The notes under the pieces were generated by a model, which saw only the letters and a program-made list of their open reading frames with translations, was not told where the DNA came from and searched no databases. From Balanoglossus misakiensis (taxonomy: Eukaryota; Hemichordata): a stretch of DNA of 64,000 nt. This document shows positions 35,803 through 47,840 of this stretch, piece after piece. Position 1 is the stretch's first letter; every line of letters starts with the position of its first letter. A program made the position numbers and the translations under genes. The stretch lies in assembly GCA_040954595.2 (NCBI GenBank), contig CM082581.2, forward strand, positions 372,001 through 436,000. Reading direction: 5' to 3'.

Positions 35803-36285
35803 CTATGGAACTAGGAGAATCGTGCTTTCTATTCTACAACAAACAATATTTACATTTAATCAAACAACAGGAGGATATTTGACAGTCAATCAATAAATAT
35901 AACATACATATGAGTTGCATGTACAAAACTAGACACATGTATGTATGTGATATTTAAAGAGACATTAACTGTAACACATGCTCTACCCAGAACTCCACTT
36001 GTCAACATAACCTGTATGTGTGTAACGGCTATTGAAATGAATTCTAGTCCAGACTTGACTTCAAATATAGAATAACAATACTGACTAGACACACCTATAT
36101 TTCATCATGATTCAGGGATTTGAACAAGACACTGCAGTAAATACTTAAAACAAAATTACTGAAAACAAAGTGAAAAGTTACAGCTTATGAAGCTTGAAAT
36201 ATGTTCAGACACAAGTAGAACAGGCAATGAAAACACATTATAAACATTGGGAAAAACACCCAAAGTTACATGTACTACCGGTATC
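35061..36285 (+). repeat. Dispersed repeat family R1, copy 2
   Basis: Same orientation and nearly the same sequence as 1-1200, including the (TGAC)n/(AATC)n patch and the block around CACATGCTCTACCCAGAACT. Similarity ends with ACCGGTATCT near 36285. It encodes nothing recognisable. Confidence 0.88.
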
Positions 36286-36879
36286 TCTTTAGTGACAAAG
36301 ATGCAACTAAACTAGCATGTATTGTACAACCAATAGTGAAAAGAGTTGAAATGTACATACCAATCTAGGTGGTCCATAGTAGGTCACTTTCTTTGCTGTG
36401 CCTATGTCTCTCAGTGTCAGTGTTAAACCTGTCATAAGACAAACCAAATGATTTATATACATGAATATTCAAATGATGTATTCCTTGGCTGTATTGACAA
36501 ACACACTGTCTACATTCTTGAATACTAGTGTGTTACGTATTGACAGCCAAGATTATACACATGATGACTGACAATGAGGGCAACAGTGTATTTTTGATGA
36601 TCCAGGGCGCTGCTAGTCACAACTAAAACAGACTGGATAAATATTGTTACAGACATGTAAATAAATATTGTTATCTCTTGAATGACTGTGATAACCATGT
36701 TCTATTAGGAAGTGTGTCAGGAACGAAAATAGCAGCCTGTAATTTGAATTGACTGTATATGAGATTAAATTGGATAGCTCGTCTCACGCGCATGCGCGTA
36801 ACTTCCCAGCAAATTTTCCGTTCGATGCATTCAAATAGTGGAATGCCTTCGCTTCCTTCCATATTTCATGCGCACAGTA
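36286..36879. promoter_or_regulatory. Unique spacer with a perfect NRF1-like palindrome
   Basis: Between the R1 copy and the satellite lies about 590 bases without repeats. CGCGCATGCGCG at 36787-36798 is a perfect palindromic NRF1 consensus, commonly found in housekeeping promoters. Downstream frames run straight into satellite, so any gene here would have been overwritten. The regulatory role is inferred from the motif only. Confidence 0.3.
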
Positions 36880-39800
36880 TAGCGTTCGTTAGCAACGTTG
36901 ATCAAGTCGGATTTCCTTCGGCCTGGCTCTGCAAAAGACCCGACACTCTAGTACAAAGACGTTGGCTAAGTCGGGCAAACCGAAGAGGGAAAGTCACAGC
37001 GGTTCAACACTCGACATTTGTTCTGGTAGGACTGCATTATTGCCTGTCAATTTATAGAGAAAGCCCGAATTTAACCAGGGCGCTTCAAACACCGACGTTA
37101 GTTGGGGGCACGGCCTGCAGTACTGCCGGGTAAGCTCACATCGGCGTACGGCATATAATGTAGGGGGGGGGGGGGAAACAGAACGGTTCAATACTACATT
37201 TATTAGATATCAGCTAATTATGGACAATCATCTAAAATCTAAATCATTTTTTCATATTTGGATATCTGATGATGTATGAAATTTCCATTATATGTAAACA
37301 TGGTGCTGATTATAAAAAATGCACTCTGAATGAGCTGATTTAATACAAAATTGCGTTTTATTCGTTTTTGCACCAAAAAGGTCATTTTTAGGCAAAACAT
37401 TCTTTATTTTATTAATTCGATGACCTGATCATATATAAAGAATTGCTTGTATGTTAAAAGTTTTTATGACTTTTAAAAGCAGTGACACTGGCGGCATTCA
37501 ACACGAAAATAACAATTTTAGCCACAATTTGGTCAAAATGGTAAATTTTTGAAAATTACAAAAAATACCTGTTTTCTACATTTTCGGAAATCTGATGGAG
37601 TATAGAATGCTCTTCGTATGTATATATCGATACAAATTCCACAAAAGACCGTCTAATTTGGCTCACTGCAAACAAAATTGCGTTTTACCAAATTTTCCTT
37701 GAAAATGTCATTTTTAGAAAAAAAAAAAAATAAAAAAACCTTTGTTCTTCGAATTTGGTGCCCTGATCATATATGACATGTTGATTGTATGTTAAAACTT
37801 TCGACCACTCCAAAAAAGCAGAGATATTGACGGAATTCAAGAAAAAATAGCAATTTTGGCCATATTTTGACAAAAATGGTAAATTTTTAAAAAATCATAA
37901 AAAATTAACTCTTTTCTTCATTTTCGGAAATATTATGGAGCATGAAGTGTCGTTCTCTTGTAAAAAGTGCTGCAAATTCAAGAAAAGGCGGTATAATTTG
38001 AATCACCCAAGACAAAATTACCATTTTCGACTTTTTTTTCGAAAAATTGTCTTTTTTACAAAATAAATAAGAATAAATTCTTTTCTTAGTTTCAAACGGG
38101 TAGAGATACTTTCCACACGGGTTTTCTAACATTGAATTCCCGTTCATCAACTCAGATTTCCTACAGCATAAGTCGGCTAAAACCCTGACACTCTAGAGCA
38201 GAAACAGTTGCACACTGGTAACGTTGATCATGTCTGATCTCCTACGGCTTGGCTCGACTAAAACCCCGGCACACTATGACAGACACTAGCGTTCGTTAGC
38301 AACGTTGATCAAGTCAGATTTCCTACGGCATGGCTTGGCTAAAGCCCTGGCAGTCTAGAGCAGAAACATTCGTTCAGAGACCACGTTGATCTACTCACAT
38401 TTTCTTCGGCCTGGCACGGCTGATGCCCCGGCACTATATGTAGGACACAGACTGGCGTAAGTTAACAAAGGTAATCACGTCGGGTTTCCTACGGCCTGGC
38501 TCAGCTGAAGCCCCGGCACTCTAGAGCAGAAACAGGCGTACATTGACCACGTTGATCAAGTCAGATTTCCTACGGCGTGACTCGGCTGGTGCACCGGCTC
38601 TATATGACACAGACTGGCGTAAGTTATCAACGGTGATTACGTCGGATTTCCTACGGCCTGGTTTAGCTGAAGCCCCGGCACTTTAGAGCGGAAACACGCG
38701 TACATTGACCACGATGATCAAGTCAGATCTCCTACGGCCTGGCTCGACTAAAACCCCGGCACACCATGACAGACACTAGCGTTCGTTAGCAACGGTGATC
38801 AAGTCGGATTTCCTTCGGCCTGGCTCTGCAAAAGACCCGACACTCTAGTACAAAGACGTTGGCTAAGTCGGGCAAACCGAAGAGGGAAAGTCACAGCGGG
38901 TCAACACTCGACATTTGTTCGGGTAGGACTGCATTATGGCCTGTTAATTTATAGAGAAAGCCCGAATTTAACCAGGGCGTTCCAAACACTGACGTTAATT
39001 GGGGGCACGGCCTGCAGTACTGCCGGGTAAGCTGACATCGGCGTACCGCATATAATGTAAGGGGGGGGGGGAACAGAACGGTTCAATACTGCATTTATTA
39101 GATATCAGCTAATTTTGGACAATCATCTAAAATCTAAATCATTTTTTCATATTTGGATATCTGATGATGTATGAAATTTCCATTATATGTAAAAATGGTG
39201 CTGATTATAAAAAATGTACTCTGAATGAGCTGATTTATTACAAAATTGCGTTTTATTCGTTTTTGCACCAAAAAGGTCATTTTTAGGCAAAACATTCTTT
39301 ATTTTTTTAATTCGGTGACTTGATCATATATAATCAATTGCTTGTATGTTAAAAGTTTTTATGACTTTTAAAAGTTGTGACACTGGCGGCATTCAACACG
39401 AAAATACAATTTTAGCCACAATTTGGTCAAAATGGTAAATTTTTGAAAATTACAAAAAATACCTGTTTTCTACATTTTCGGAAATCTGATGGAGTATAGA
39501 ATGCTCTTCGTATGTATATATCGATACAAATTCCACAAAAGACCGTCTAATTTGGCTCACTGCAGACAAAATTGCGTTTTACCAAATATTCCTTGAAAAT
39601 GTCATTTTTAGAAAAAAAATAAAAAAACCTTTGTTCTTCGAATTTGGTGCCCCGATCATATATGACATGTTGATTGTATGTTAAAACTTTCGACCACTCC
39701 AAAAATGCAGAGATATTGACGGAATTCAAGAAAAAATAGCCATTTTGGCCATATTTTGACAAAAATGGTAAATTTTTAAAAAATCATAAAAAATTAACTC

Positions 39801-42800
39801 TTTTCTTCATTTTCGGAAATATTATGGAGCATGAAGTGTCGTTCTCTTGTAAAAAGTGCTGCATATTCCAGAAAAGGTGGTATAATTTGAATCACCCAAG
39901 ACAAAATTACCATTTTCGCCTTTTTTTCGAAAAATTGTCTTTTTTACAAAATAAATAAGAATAAATTCTTTTCTTAGTTTCAAACGGGTAGAGATACTTT
40001 CCACACAGGTTTTCTAACATTGAATTCCCGTTCATCAACTCTGATTTCCTACAGCATAAATCGGCTAAAACCCTGACACTCTAGAGCAGAAACAGTTGCA
40101 CACTGATAACGTTGAACAAGTCGATTTTTTTACGGCCTGGCTCGGCTAAATCTCCGTCACAATATGACAGACACTAGCGTACGTTAGCAACGGTGATCAA
40201 GTCAGATTTTCTACAGCATGGCTTGGATAAAGCCCCGGCACTCTAGAGCAGAAACACGCGTACAGAGACCACGTTGATCAAGTCTGATCTCCTTCGGCTT
40301 GGCTCGACTAAAACCCCGGCACACTATGACAGACACTAGCGTTCGTTAGCAACGTTGATCAAGTCAGATTTCCTACGGCATGGCTTTGCTAAAGCCCTGA
40401 CACTCTAGAGCAGAAACACGCGTACAGAGACCACGTTGATCTACTCACATTTCCTTCGGCCTGGCACGGCTGATGCCCCGGCACTATATATAGGACACAG
40501 ACTGGCGTAAGTTAACAACGGTAATCACGTCGGGTTTCCTACGGCCTGGCTCAGCTGAAGCCCCGGCACTCTAGAGCAGAAACAGGCGTACATTGACCAC
40601 GTTAATCAAGTCAGATTTCCTACGGCGTGACTCGGCTGGTGCATCAGCTCTATATGACACAGACTGGCGTAAGTTATCAACGGTGATTACGTCGGATTTC
40701 CTACGGCCTGGTTTAGCTGAAGCCCCGGCACTTTAGAGCGGAATCACGCGTACATTGACCACGATGATCAAGTCAGATCTCCTACGGCCTGGCTCGACTA
40801 AAACCCCGGCACACCATGACAGACACTAGCGTTCGTTAGCAACGGTGATCAAGTCGGATTTCCTTCGGCCTGGCTCTGCAAAATACCCGACACTCTAGTA
40901 CAAAGACGTTGGCTAAGTCGGGCAAACCGAAGAGGGAAAGTCACAGCGGGTCAACACTCGACATTTGTTCGGGTAGGACTGCATTATGGCCTGTTAATTT
41001 ATAGAGAAAGCCCGAATTTAACCAGGGCGTTCCAAACACTGACGTTAATTGGGGGCACGGCCTGCAGTACTGCCGGGTAAGCTGACATCGGCGTACCGCA
41101 TATAATGTAAGGGGGGGGGGGGGGAACAGAACGGTTCAATACTGCATTTATTAGATATCAGCTAATTTTGGACAATCATCTAAAATCTAAATCATTTTTT
41201 CATATTTGGATATCTGATGATGTATGAAATTTCCATTATATGTAAAAATGGTGCTGATTATAAAAAATGTACTCTGAATGAGCTGATTTATTACAAAATT
41301 GCGTTTTATTCGTTTTTGCACCAAAAAGGTCATTTTTAGGCAAAACATTCTTTATTTTTTTAATTCGGTGACTTGATCATATATAATCAATTGCTTGTAT
41401 GTTAAAAGTTTTTATGACTTTTAAAAGTTGTGACACTGGCGGCATTCAACACGAAAATACAATTTTAGCCACAATTTGGTCAAAATGGTAAATTTTTGAA
41501 AATTACAAAAAATACCTGTTTTCTACATTTTCGGAAATCTGATGGAGTATAGAATGCTCTTCGTATGTATATATCGATACAAATTCCACAAAAGACCGTC
41601 TAATTTGGCTCACTGCAGACAAAATTGCGTTTTACCAAATATTCCTTGAAAATGTCATTTTTAGAAAAAAAATAAAAAAACCTTTGTTCTTCGAATTTGG
41701 TGCCCCGATCATATATGACATGTTGATTGTATGTTAAAACTTTCGACCACTCCAAAAATGCAGAGATATTGACGGAATTCAAGAAAAAATAGCCATTTTG
41801 GCCATATTTTGACAAAAATGGTAAATTTTTAAAAAATCATAAAAAATTAACTCTTTTCTTCATTTTCGGAAATATTATGGAGCATGAAGTGTCGTTCTCT
41901 TGTAAAAAGTGCTGCATATTCCAGAAAAGGTGGTATAATTTGAATCACCCAAGACAAAATTACCATTTTCGCCTTTTTTTCGAAAAATTGTCTTTTTTAC
42001 AAAATAAATAAGAATAAATTCTTTTCTTAGTTTCAAACGGGTAGAGATACTTTCCACACAGGTTTTCTAACATTGAATTCCCGTTCATCAACTCTGATTT
42101 CCTACAGCATAAATCGGCTAAAACCCTGACACTCTAGAGCAGAAACAGTTGCACACTGATAACGTTGAACAAGTCGATTTTTTTACGGCCTGGCTCGGCT
42201 AAATCTCCGTCACAATATGACAGACACTAGCGTACGTTAGCAACGGTGATCAAGTCAGATTTTCTACAGCATGGCTTGGATAAAGCCCCGGCACTCTAGA
42301 GCAGAAACACGCGTACAGAGACCACGTTGATCAAGTCTGATCTCCTTCGGCTTGGCTCAACTAAAACCCCGGCACACTATGACAGACACTAGCGTTCGTT
42401 AGCAACGTTGATCAAGTCAGATTTCCTACGGCATGGCTTTGCTAAAGCCCTGACACTCTAGAGCAGAAACACGCGTACAGAGACCACGTTGATCTACTCA
42501 CATTTCCTTCGGCCTGGCACGGCTGATGCCCCGGCACTATATATAGGACACAGACTGGCGTAAGTTAACAACGGTAATCACGTCGGGTTTCCTACGGCCT
42601 GGCTCAGCTCAAGCCCCGGCACTCTAGAGCAGAAACAGGCGTACATTGACCACGTTGATCAAGTCAGATTTCCTACGGCGTGACTCGGCTGGTGCACCAG
42701 CTCTATATGACACAGACTGGCGTAAGTTATCAACGGTGATTACGTCGGATTTCCTACGGCCTGGTTTAGCTGAAGCCCCGGCACTTTAGAGCGGAATCAC

Positions 42801-44147
42801 GCGTACATTGACCACGATGATCAAGTCAGATCTCCTACGGCCTGGCTCGACTAAAACCCCGGCACACCATGACAGACACTAGCGTTCGTTAGCAACGGTG
42901 ATCAAGTCGGATTTCCTTCGGCCTGGCTCTGCAAAATACCCGACACTCTAGTACAAAGACGTTGGCTAAGTCGGGCAAACCGAAGAGGGAAAGTCACAGC
43001 GGGTCAACACTCGACATTTGTTCGGGTAGGACTGTATTATGGCCTGTTAATTTATAGAGAAAGCCCGAATTTAACCAGGGCGTTCCAAACACTGACGTTA
43101 ATTGGGGGCACGGCCTGCAGTACTGCCGGGTAAGCTGACATCGGCGTACCGCATATAATGTAAGGGGGGGGGGGGACAGAACGGTTCAATACTGCATTTA
43201 TTAGATATCAGCTAATTTTGGACAATCATCTAAAATCTAAATCATTTTTTCATATTTGGATATCTGATGATGTATGAAATTTCCATTATATGTAAAAATG
43301 GTGCTGATTATAAAAAATGTACTCTGAATGAGCTGATTTATTACAAAATTGCGTTTTATTCGTTTTTGCACCAAAAAGGTCATTTTTAGGCAAAACATTC
43401 TTTATTTTTTTAATTCGGTGACTTGATCATATACAATCAATTGCTTGTATGTTAAAAGTTTTTATGACTTTTAAAAGTTGTGACACTGGCGGCATTCAAC
43501 ACGAAAATACAATTTTAGCCACAATTTGGTCAAAATGGTAAATTTTTGAAAATTACAAAAAATACCTGTTTTCTACATTTTCGGAAATCTGATGGAGTAT
43601 AGAATGCTCTTCGTATGTATATATCGATACAAATTCCACAAAAGACCGTCTAATTTGGCTCACTGCAGACAAAATTGCGTTTTACCAAATATTCCTTGAA
43701 AATGTCATTTTTAGAAAAAAAATAAAAAAAACCTTTGTTCTTCGAATTTGGTGCCCCGATCATATATGACATGTTGATTGTATGTTAAAACTTTCGACCA
43801 CTCCAAAAATGCAGAGATATTGACGGAATTCAAGAAAAAATAGCCATTTTGGCCATATTTTGACAAAAATGGTAAATTTTTAAAAAATCATAAAAAATTA
43901 ACTCTTTTCTTCATTTTCGGAAATATTATGGAGCATGAAGTGTCGTTCTCTTGTAAAAAGTGCTGCATATTCCAGAAAAGGTGGTATAATTTGAATCACC
44001 CAAGACAAAATTACCATTTTCGCCTTTTTTTCGAAAAATTGTCTTTTTTACAAAATAAATAAGAATAAATTCTTTTCTTAGTTTCAAACGGGTAGAGATA
44101 CTTTCCACACAGGTTTTCTAACATTGAATTCCCATTCATCAACTCTG

Positions 44148-45030
44148 ATTTCCTACAGCATAAATCGGCTAAAACCCTGACACTCTAGAGCAGAAACAGT
44201 TGCACACTGATAACGTTGAACAAGTCGATTTTTTTACGGCCTGGCTCGGCTAAATCTCCGTCACAATATGACAGACACTAGCGTACGTTAGCAACGGTGA
44301 TCAAGTCAGATTTTCTACAGCATGGCTTGGATAAAGCCCCGGCACTCTAGAGCAGAAACACGCGTACAGAGACCACGTTGATCAAGTCTGATCTCCTTCG
44401 GCTTGGCTCAACTAAAACCCCGGCACACTATGACAGACACTAGCGTTCGTTAGCAACGTTGATCAAGTCAGATTTCCTACGGCATGGCTTTGCTAAAGCC
44501 CTGACACTCTAGAGCAAAAACACGCGTACAGAGACCACGTTGATCTACTCACATTTCCTTCGGCCTGGCACGGCTGATGCCCCGGCACTATATATAGGAC
44601 ACAGACTGGCGTAAGTTAACAACGGTAATCACGTCGGGTTTCCTACGGCCTGGCTCAGCTGAAGCCCCGGCACTCTAGAGCAGAAACAGGCGTACATTGA
44701 CCACGTTGATCAAGTCAGATTTCCTACGGCGTGACTCGGCTGGTGCACCAGCTCTATATGACACAGACTGGCGTAAGTTATCAACGGTGATTACGTCGGA
44801 TTTCCTACGGCCTGGTTTAGCTGAAGCCCCGGCACTTTAGAGCGGAATCACGCGTACATTGACCACGATGATCAAGTCAGATCTCCTACGGCCTGGCTCG
44901 ACTAAAACCCCGGCACACCATGACAGACACTAGCGTTCGTTAGCAACGGTGATCAAGTCGGATTTCCTTCGGCCTGGCTCTGCAAAAGACCCGACACTCT
45001 AGTACAAAGACGTTGGCTAAGTTGGGCAAA
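44148..45030 (+). repeat. Example of the 81 bp monomer sub-array (unit 5)
   Basis: Eleven monomers of 80-84 bp each start GATTTCCTACGGC or a close variant. Two types alternate: type 1 has CTCTAGAGCAGAAACACGCG and GAGACCACGTTGATCAAGTC; type 2 has ATGACAGACACTAGCG and TTAGCAACGGTGATCAAGTC. The true higher-order unit is therefore a dimer of about 162 bp. Because 81 is 27 codons, some frames stay open over several monomers (for example 46731-47036), but nothing suggests translation. Confidence 0.92.
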
Positions 45031-47840
45031 CCGAAGAGGGAAAGTCACAGCGGGTCAACACTCGACATTTGTTCGGGTAGGACTGCATTATTGCCTGTCA
45101 ATTTATAGAGAAAGCCCGAATTTAACCAGGGCGTTTCAAACACCGACGTTAGTTGGGGGCACGGCCTGCAATACTGCCGGGTAAGCTGACATCGGCGTAC
45201 CGCATATAATGTAGGGGGGGGGGGAAACAGAACGGTTCAATACTACATTTATTATATATCAGCTAATTTTGGACAATCATCTAAAATCTAAATCATTTTT
45301 TCATATTTGGATATCTGATGATGTAAAAATGGTGCTGATTCTAAAAAATGCACTCTGAATGAGCTGATTTAATACAAAATTGCGTTTTATTCGTTTTTGC
45401 ACCAAAAAGGTCATTTTTAGGCAAAACATTCTTTATTTTTTAATTCGGTGACCTGATCATATATAAACAATTGCTTGTATGTTAAAAGTTTTTATGACTT
45501 TTAAAAGCAGTGACACTGGCGGCATTCAACACGAAAATAACAATTTTAGCCACAATTTGGTCAAAATGGTAAATTTTTGAAAATTACAAAAAATACCTGT
45601 TTTCTACATTTTCGGAAATCTGATGGAGTATAGAATGCTCTTCGTATATATATATCGATACAAATTCCACAAATGACCGTCTAATTTGGCTCACTGCAGA
45701 CAAAATTGCGTTTTACCAACTTTTCCTTGAAAATGTCATATTTAGAAAAAAAAAATTAAAAAAACCTTTGTTCTTCGAATTTGGTGCCCTGATCATATAT
45801 GACATGTTGATTGTATGTTAAAACTTTCGACCACTCCAAAAATGCAGAGATATTGACGGAATTCAATAAAAAATAGCCATTTTGGCCATATTTTGTCAAA
45901 AATGGTAAATTTTTAAAAAATCATAAAAAACTAACTCTTTTCTTCATTTTCGGAAATAATGTGGAGCATGAAGTGTCGTTCTCTTGTAAAAAAATGCTGC
46001 AAATTCCAGAAAAGGCGGTATAATTTGAATCACCCAAGACAAAATTACCATTTTCGACTTTTTTTCAAAAAATTGTCTTTTTTGCAAAATAAATAAGAAT
46101 AAATTCTTTTCTTAGTTTCAAACGGGAAGAGATACTTTCCACACGGGTTTTCTAACATTGAATTCCCGTTCATCAACTAAGATTTCCTACAGCATAAGTC
46201 GGCTAAAACCCTGACACTCTAGAGCAGAAACAGTTGCACACTGGTAACGTTGAACAAGTCGATTTTTCTACGGCCTGGCTCGGCTAAATCTCCGTCACAA
46301 TATGACAGACACTAGCGTACGTTAGCATTGGTGATCAAGTCAGATTTTCTACGGCATGGCTTGGATAAAGCCCCGGCACTCTAGAGCAGAAACACGCGTA
46401 CAGAGACCACGTTGATCAAGTCTGATCTCCTACGGCTTGGCTCGACTAAAACCCCGGCACACTATGGCAGACACTAGCGTTCGTTAGCAACGTTGATCAA
46501 GTCAAATTTCCTACGGCATGGCTTGGCTAAAGCCCTGGCACTCTAGAGCAGAAACACGCGTACAGAGACCACGTTGATCTACTCACATTTCCTTCGGCCT
46601 GGCACGGTTGATGCCCCGGCACTATATATAGGACACAGACTGGCGTAAGTTAACAACGGTAATCACGTCGGGTTTCCTACGGCCTGGCTCAGCTGAAGCC
46701 CCGGCACTCTAGAGCAGAAACAGGCGTACATTGACCACGTTGATCAAGTCAGATTTCCTACGGCGTGACTCGGCTGGTGCACCGGCTCTATATGACACAG
46801 ACTGGCGTAAGTTATCAACGGTGATTGCGTCGGATTTCCTACGGCCTGGTTTAGCTGAAGCCCCGGCACTTCAGAGCGGAAACACGCGTACATTGACCAC
46901 GATGATCAAGTCAGATCTCCTACGGCCTGGCTCGACTAAAACCCCGACACACCATGACAGACACAAGCGTTCGTTAGCAACGGTGATCAAGTCGGATTTC
47001 CTTCGGCCTGGCTCTGCAAAAGACCCGACACTCTAGTACAAAGACGTTATCTACGTCGGGCAAACCGAAGAGGGAAAGTCACAGCGGGTCAACACTCGAC
47101 ATTTGTTCGGGTAGGACTGCATTATTGCCTGTCAATTTATAGAGAAAGCCCGAAGTTAACCAGGGCGTTTCAAACACCGACGTTAGTTGGGGGCACGGCC
47201 TGCAGTACTGCCGGGTAAGCTGACATCGGCGTACCGCATATAATGTAGGGGGGGGGGGAACAGAACGGTTCAATACTACATTTATTAGATATCAGCTAAT
47301 TTTGGACAATCATCTAAATCATTTTTTTCATATTTGGATATCTGATGATGTATGAAATTTCCATTATATATGTGAAAATGGTGCTGATTATAAAAAATGC
47401 ACTCTGATTTAATACAAAATTGCGTTTTATTCGTTTTTGCACCAAAAAGGTCATTTTTAGGCAAAACATTCTTTATTTTTTTAATTCGGTGACCTGATCA
47501 TATATAAACAATTGCTTGTATGTTAAAAGTTTTTATGACTTTTAAAAGCAGTGACACTGGCGGCATTCAACACGAAAATAACAATTTTAGCCACAATTTG
47601 GTCAAAATGGAAAAATTTTCAAAATTACAAAAAATACCTGTTTTCTACATTTTCGGAAATCTGATGGAGTATAGAATGCTCTTCGTATGTATGTATATAT
47701 CGATACAAATTCCACAAAAGACCGTCTAATTTGGCTCACTGCAGACAAAATTGCGTTTTACCAAATTTTCCTTGAAAATGTCATTTTTAGAAAAAAAAAT
47801 AAAAAAACCTTTGTTCTTCGAATTTGGTGCCCTGATCATA

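Noticed and set aside
46731-47036. 101-codon frame with a 27-residue repeat (IKSDFLRPG)
   Set aside because: Explained by the 81-bp monomer being a multiple of three. Other units have the frame closed, so it is not maintained.
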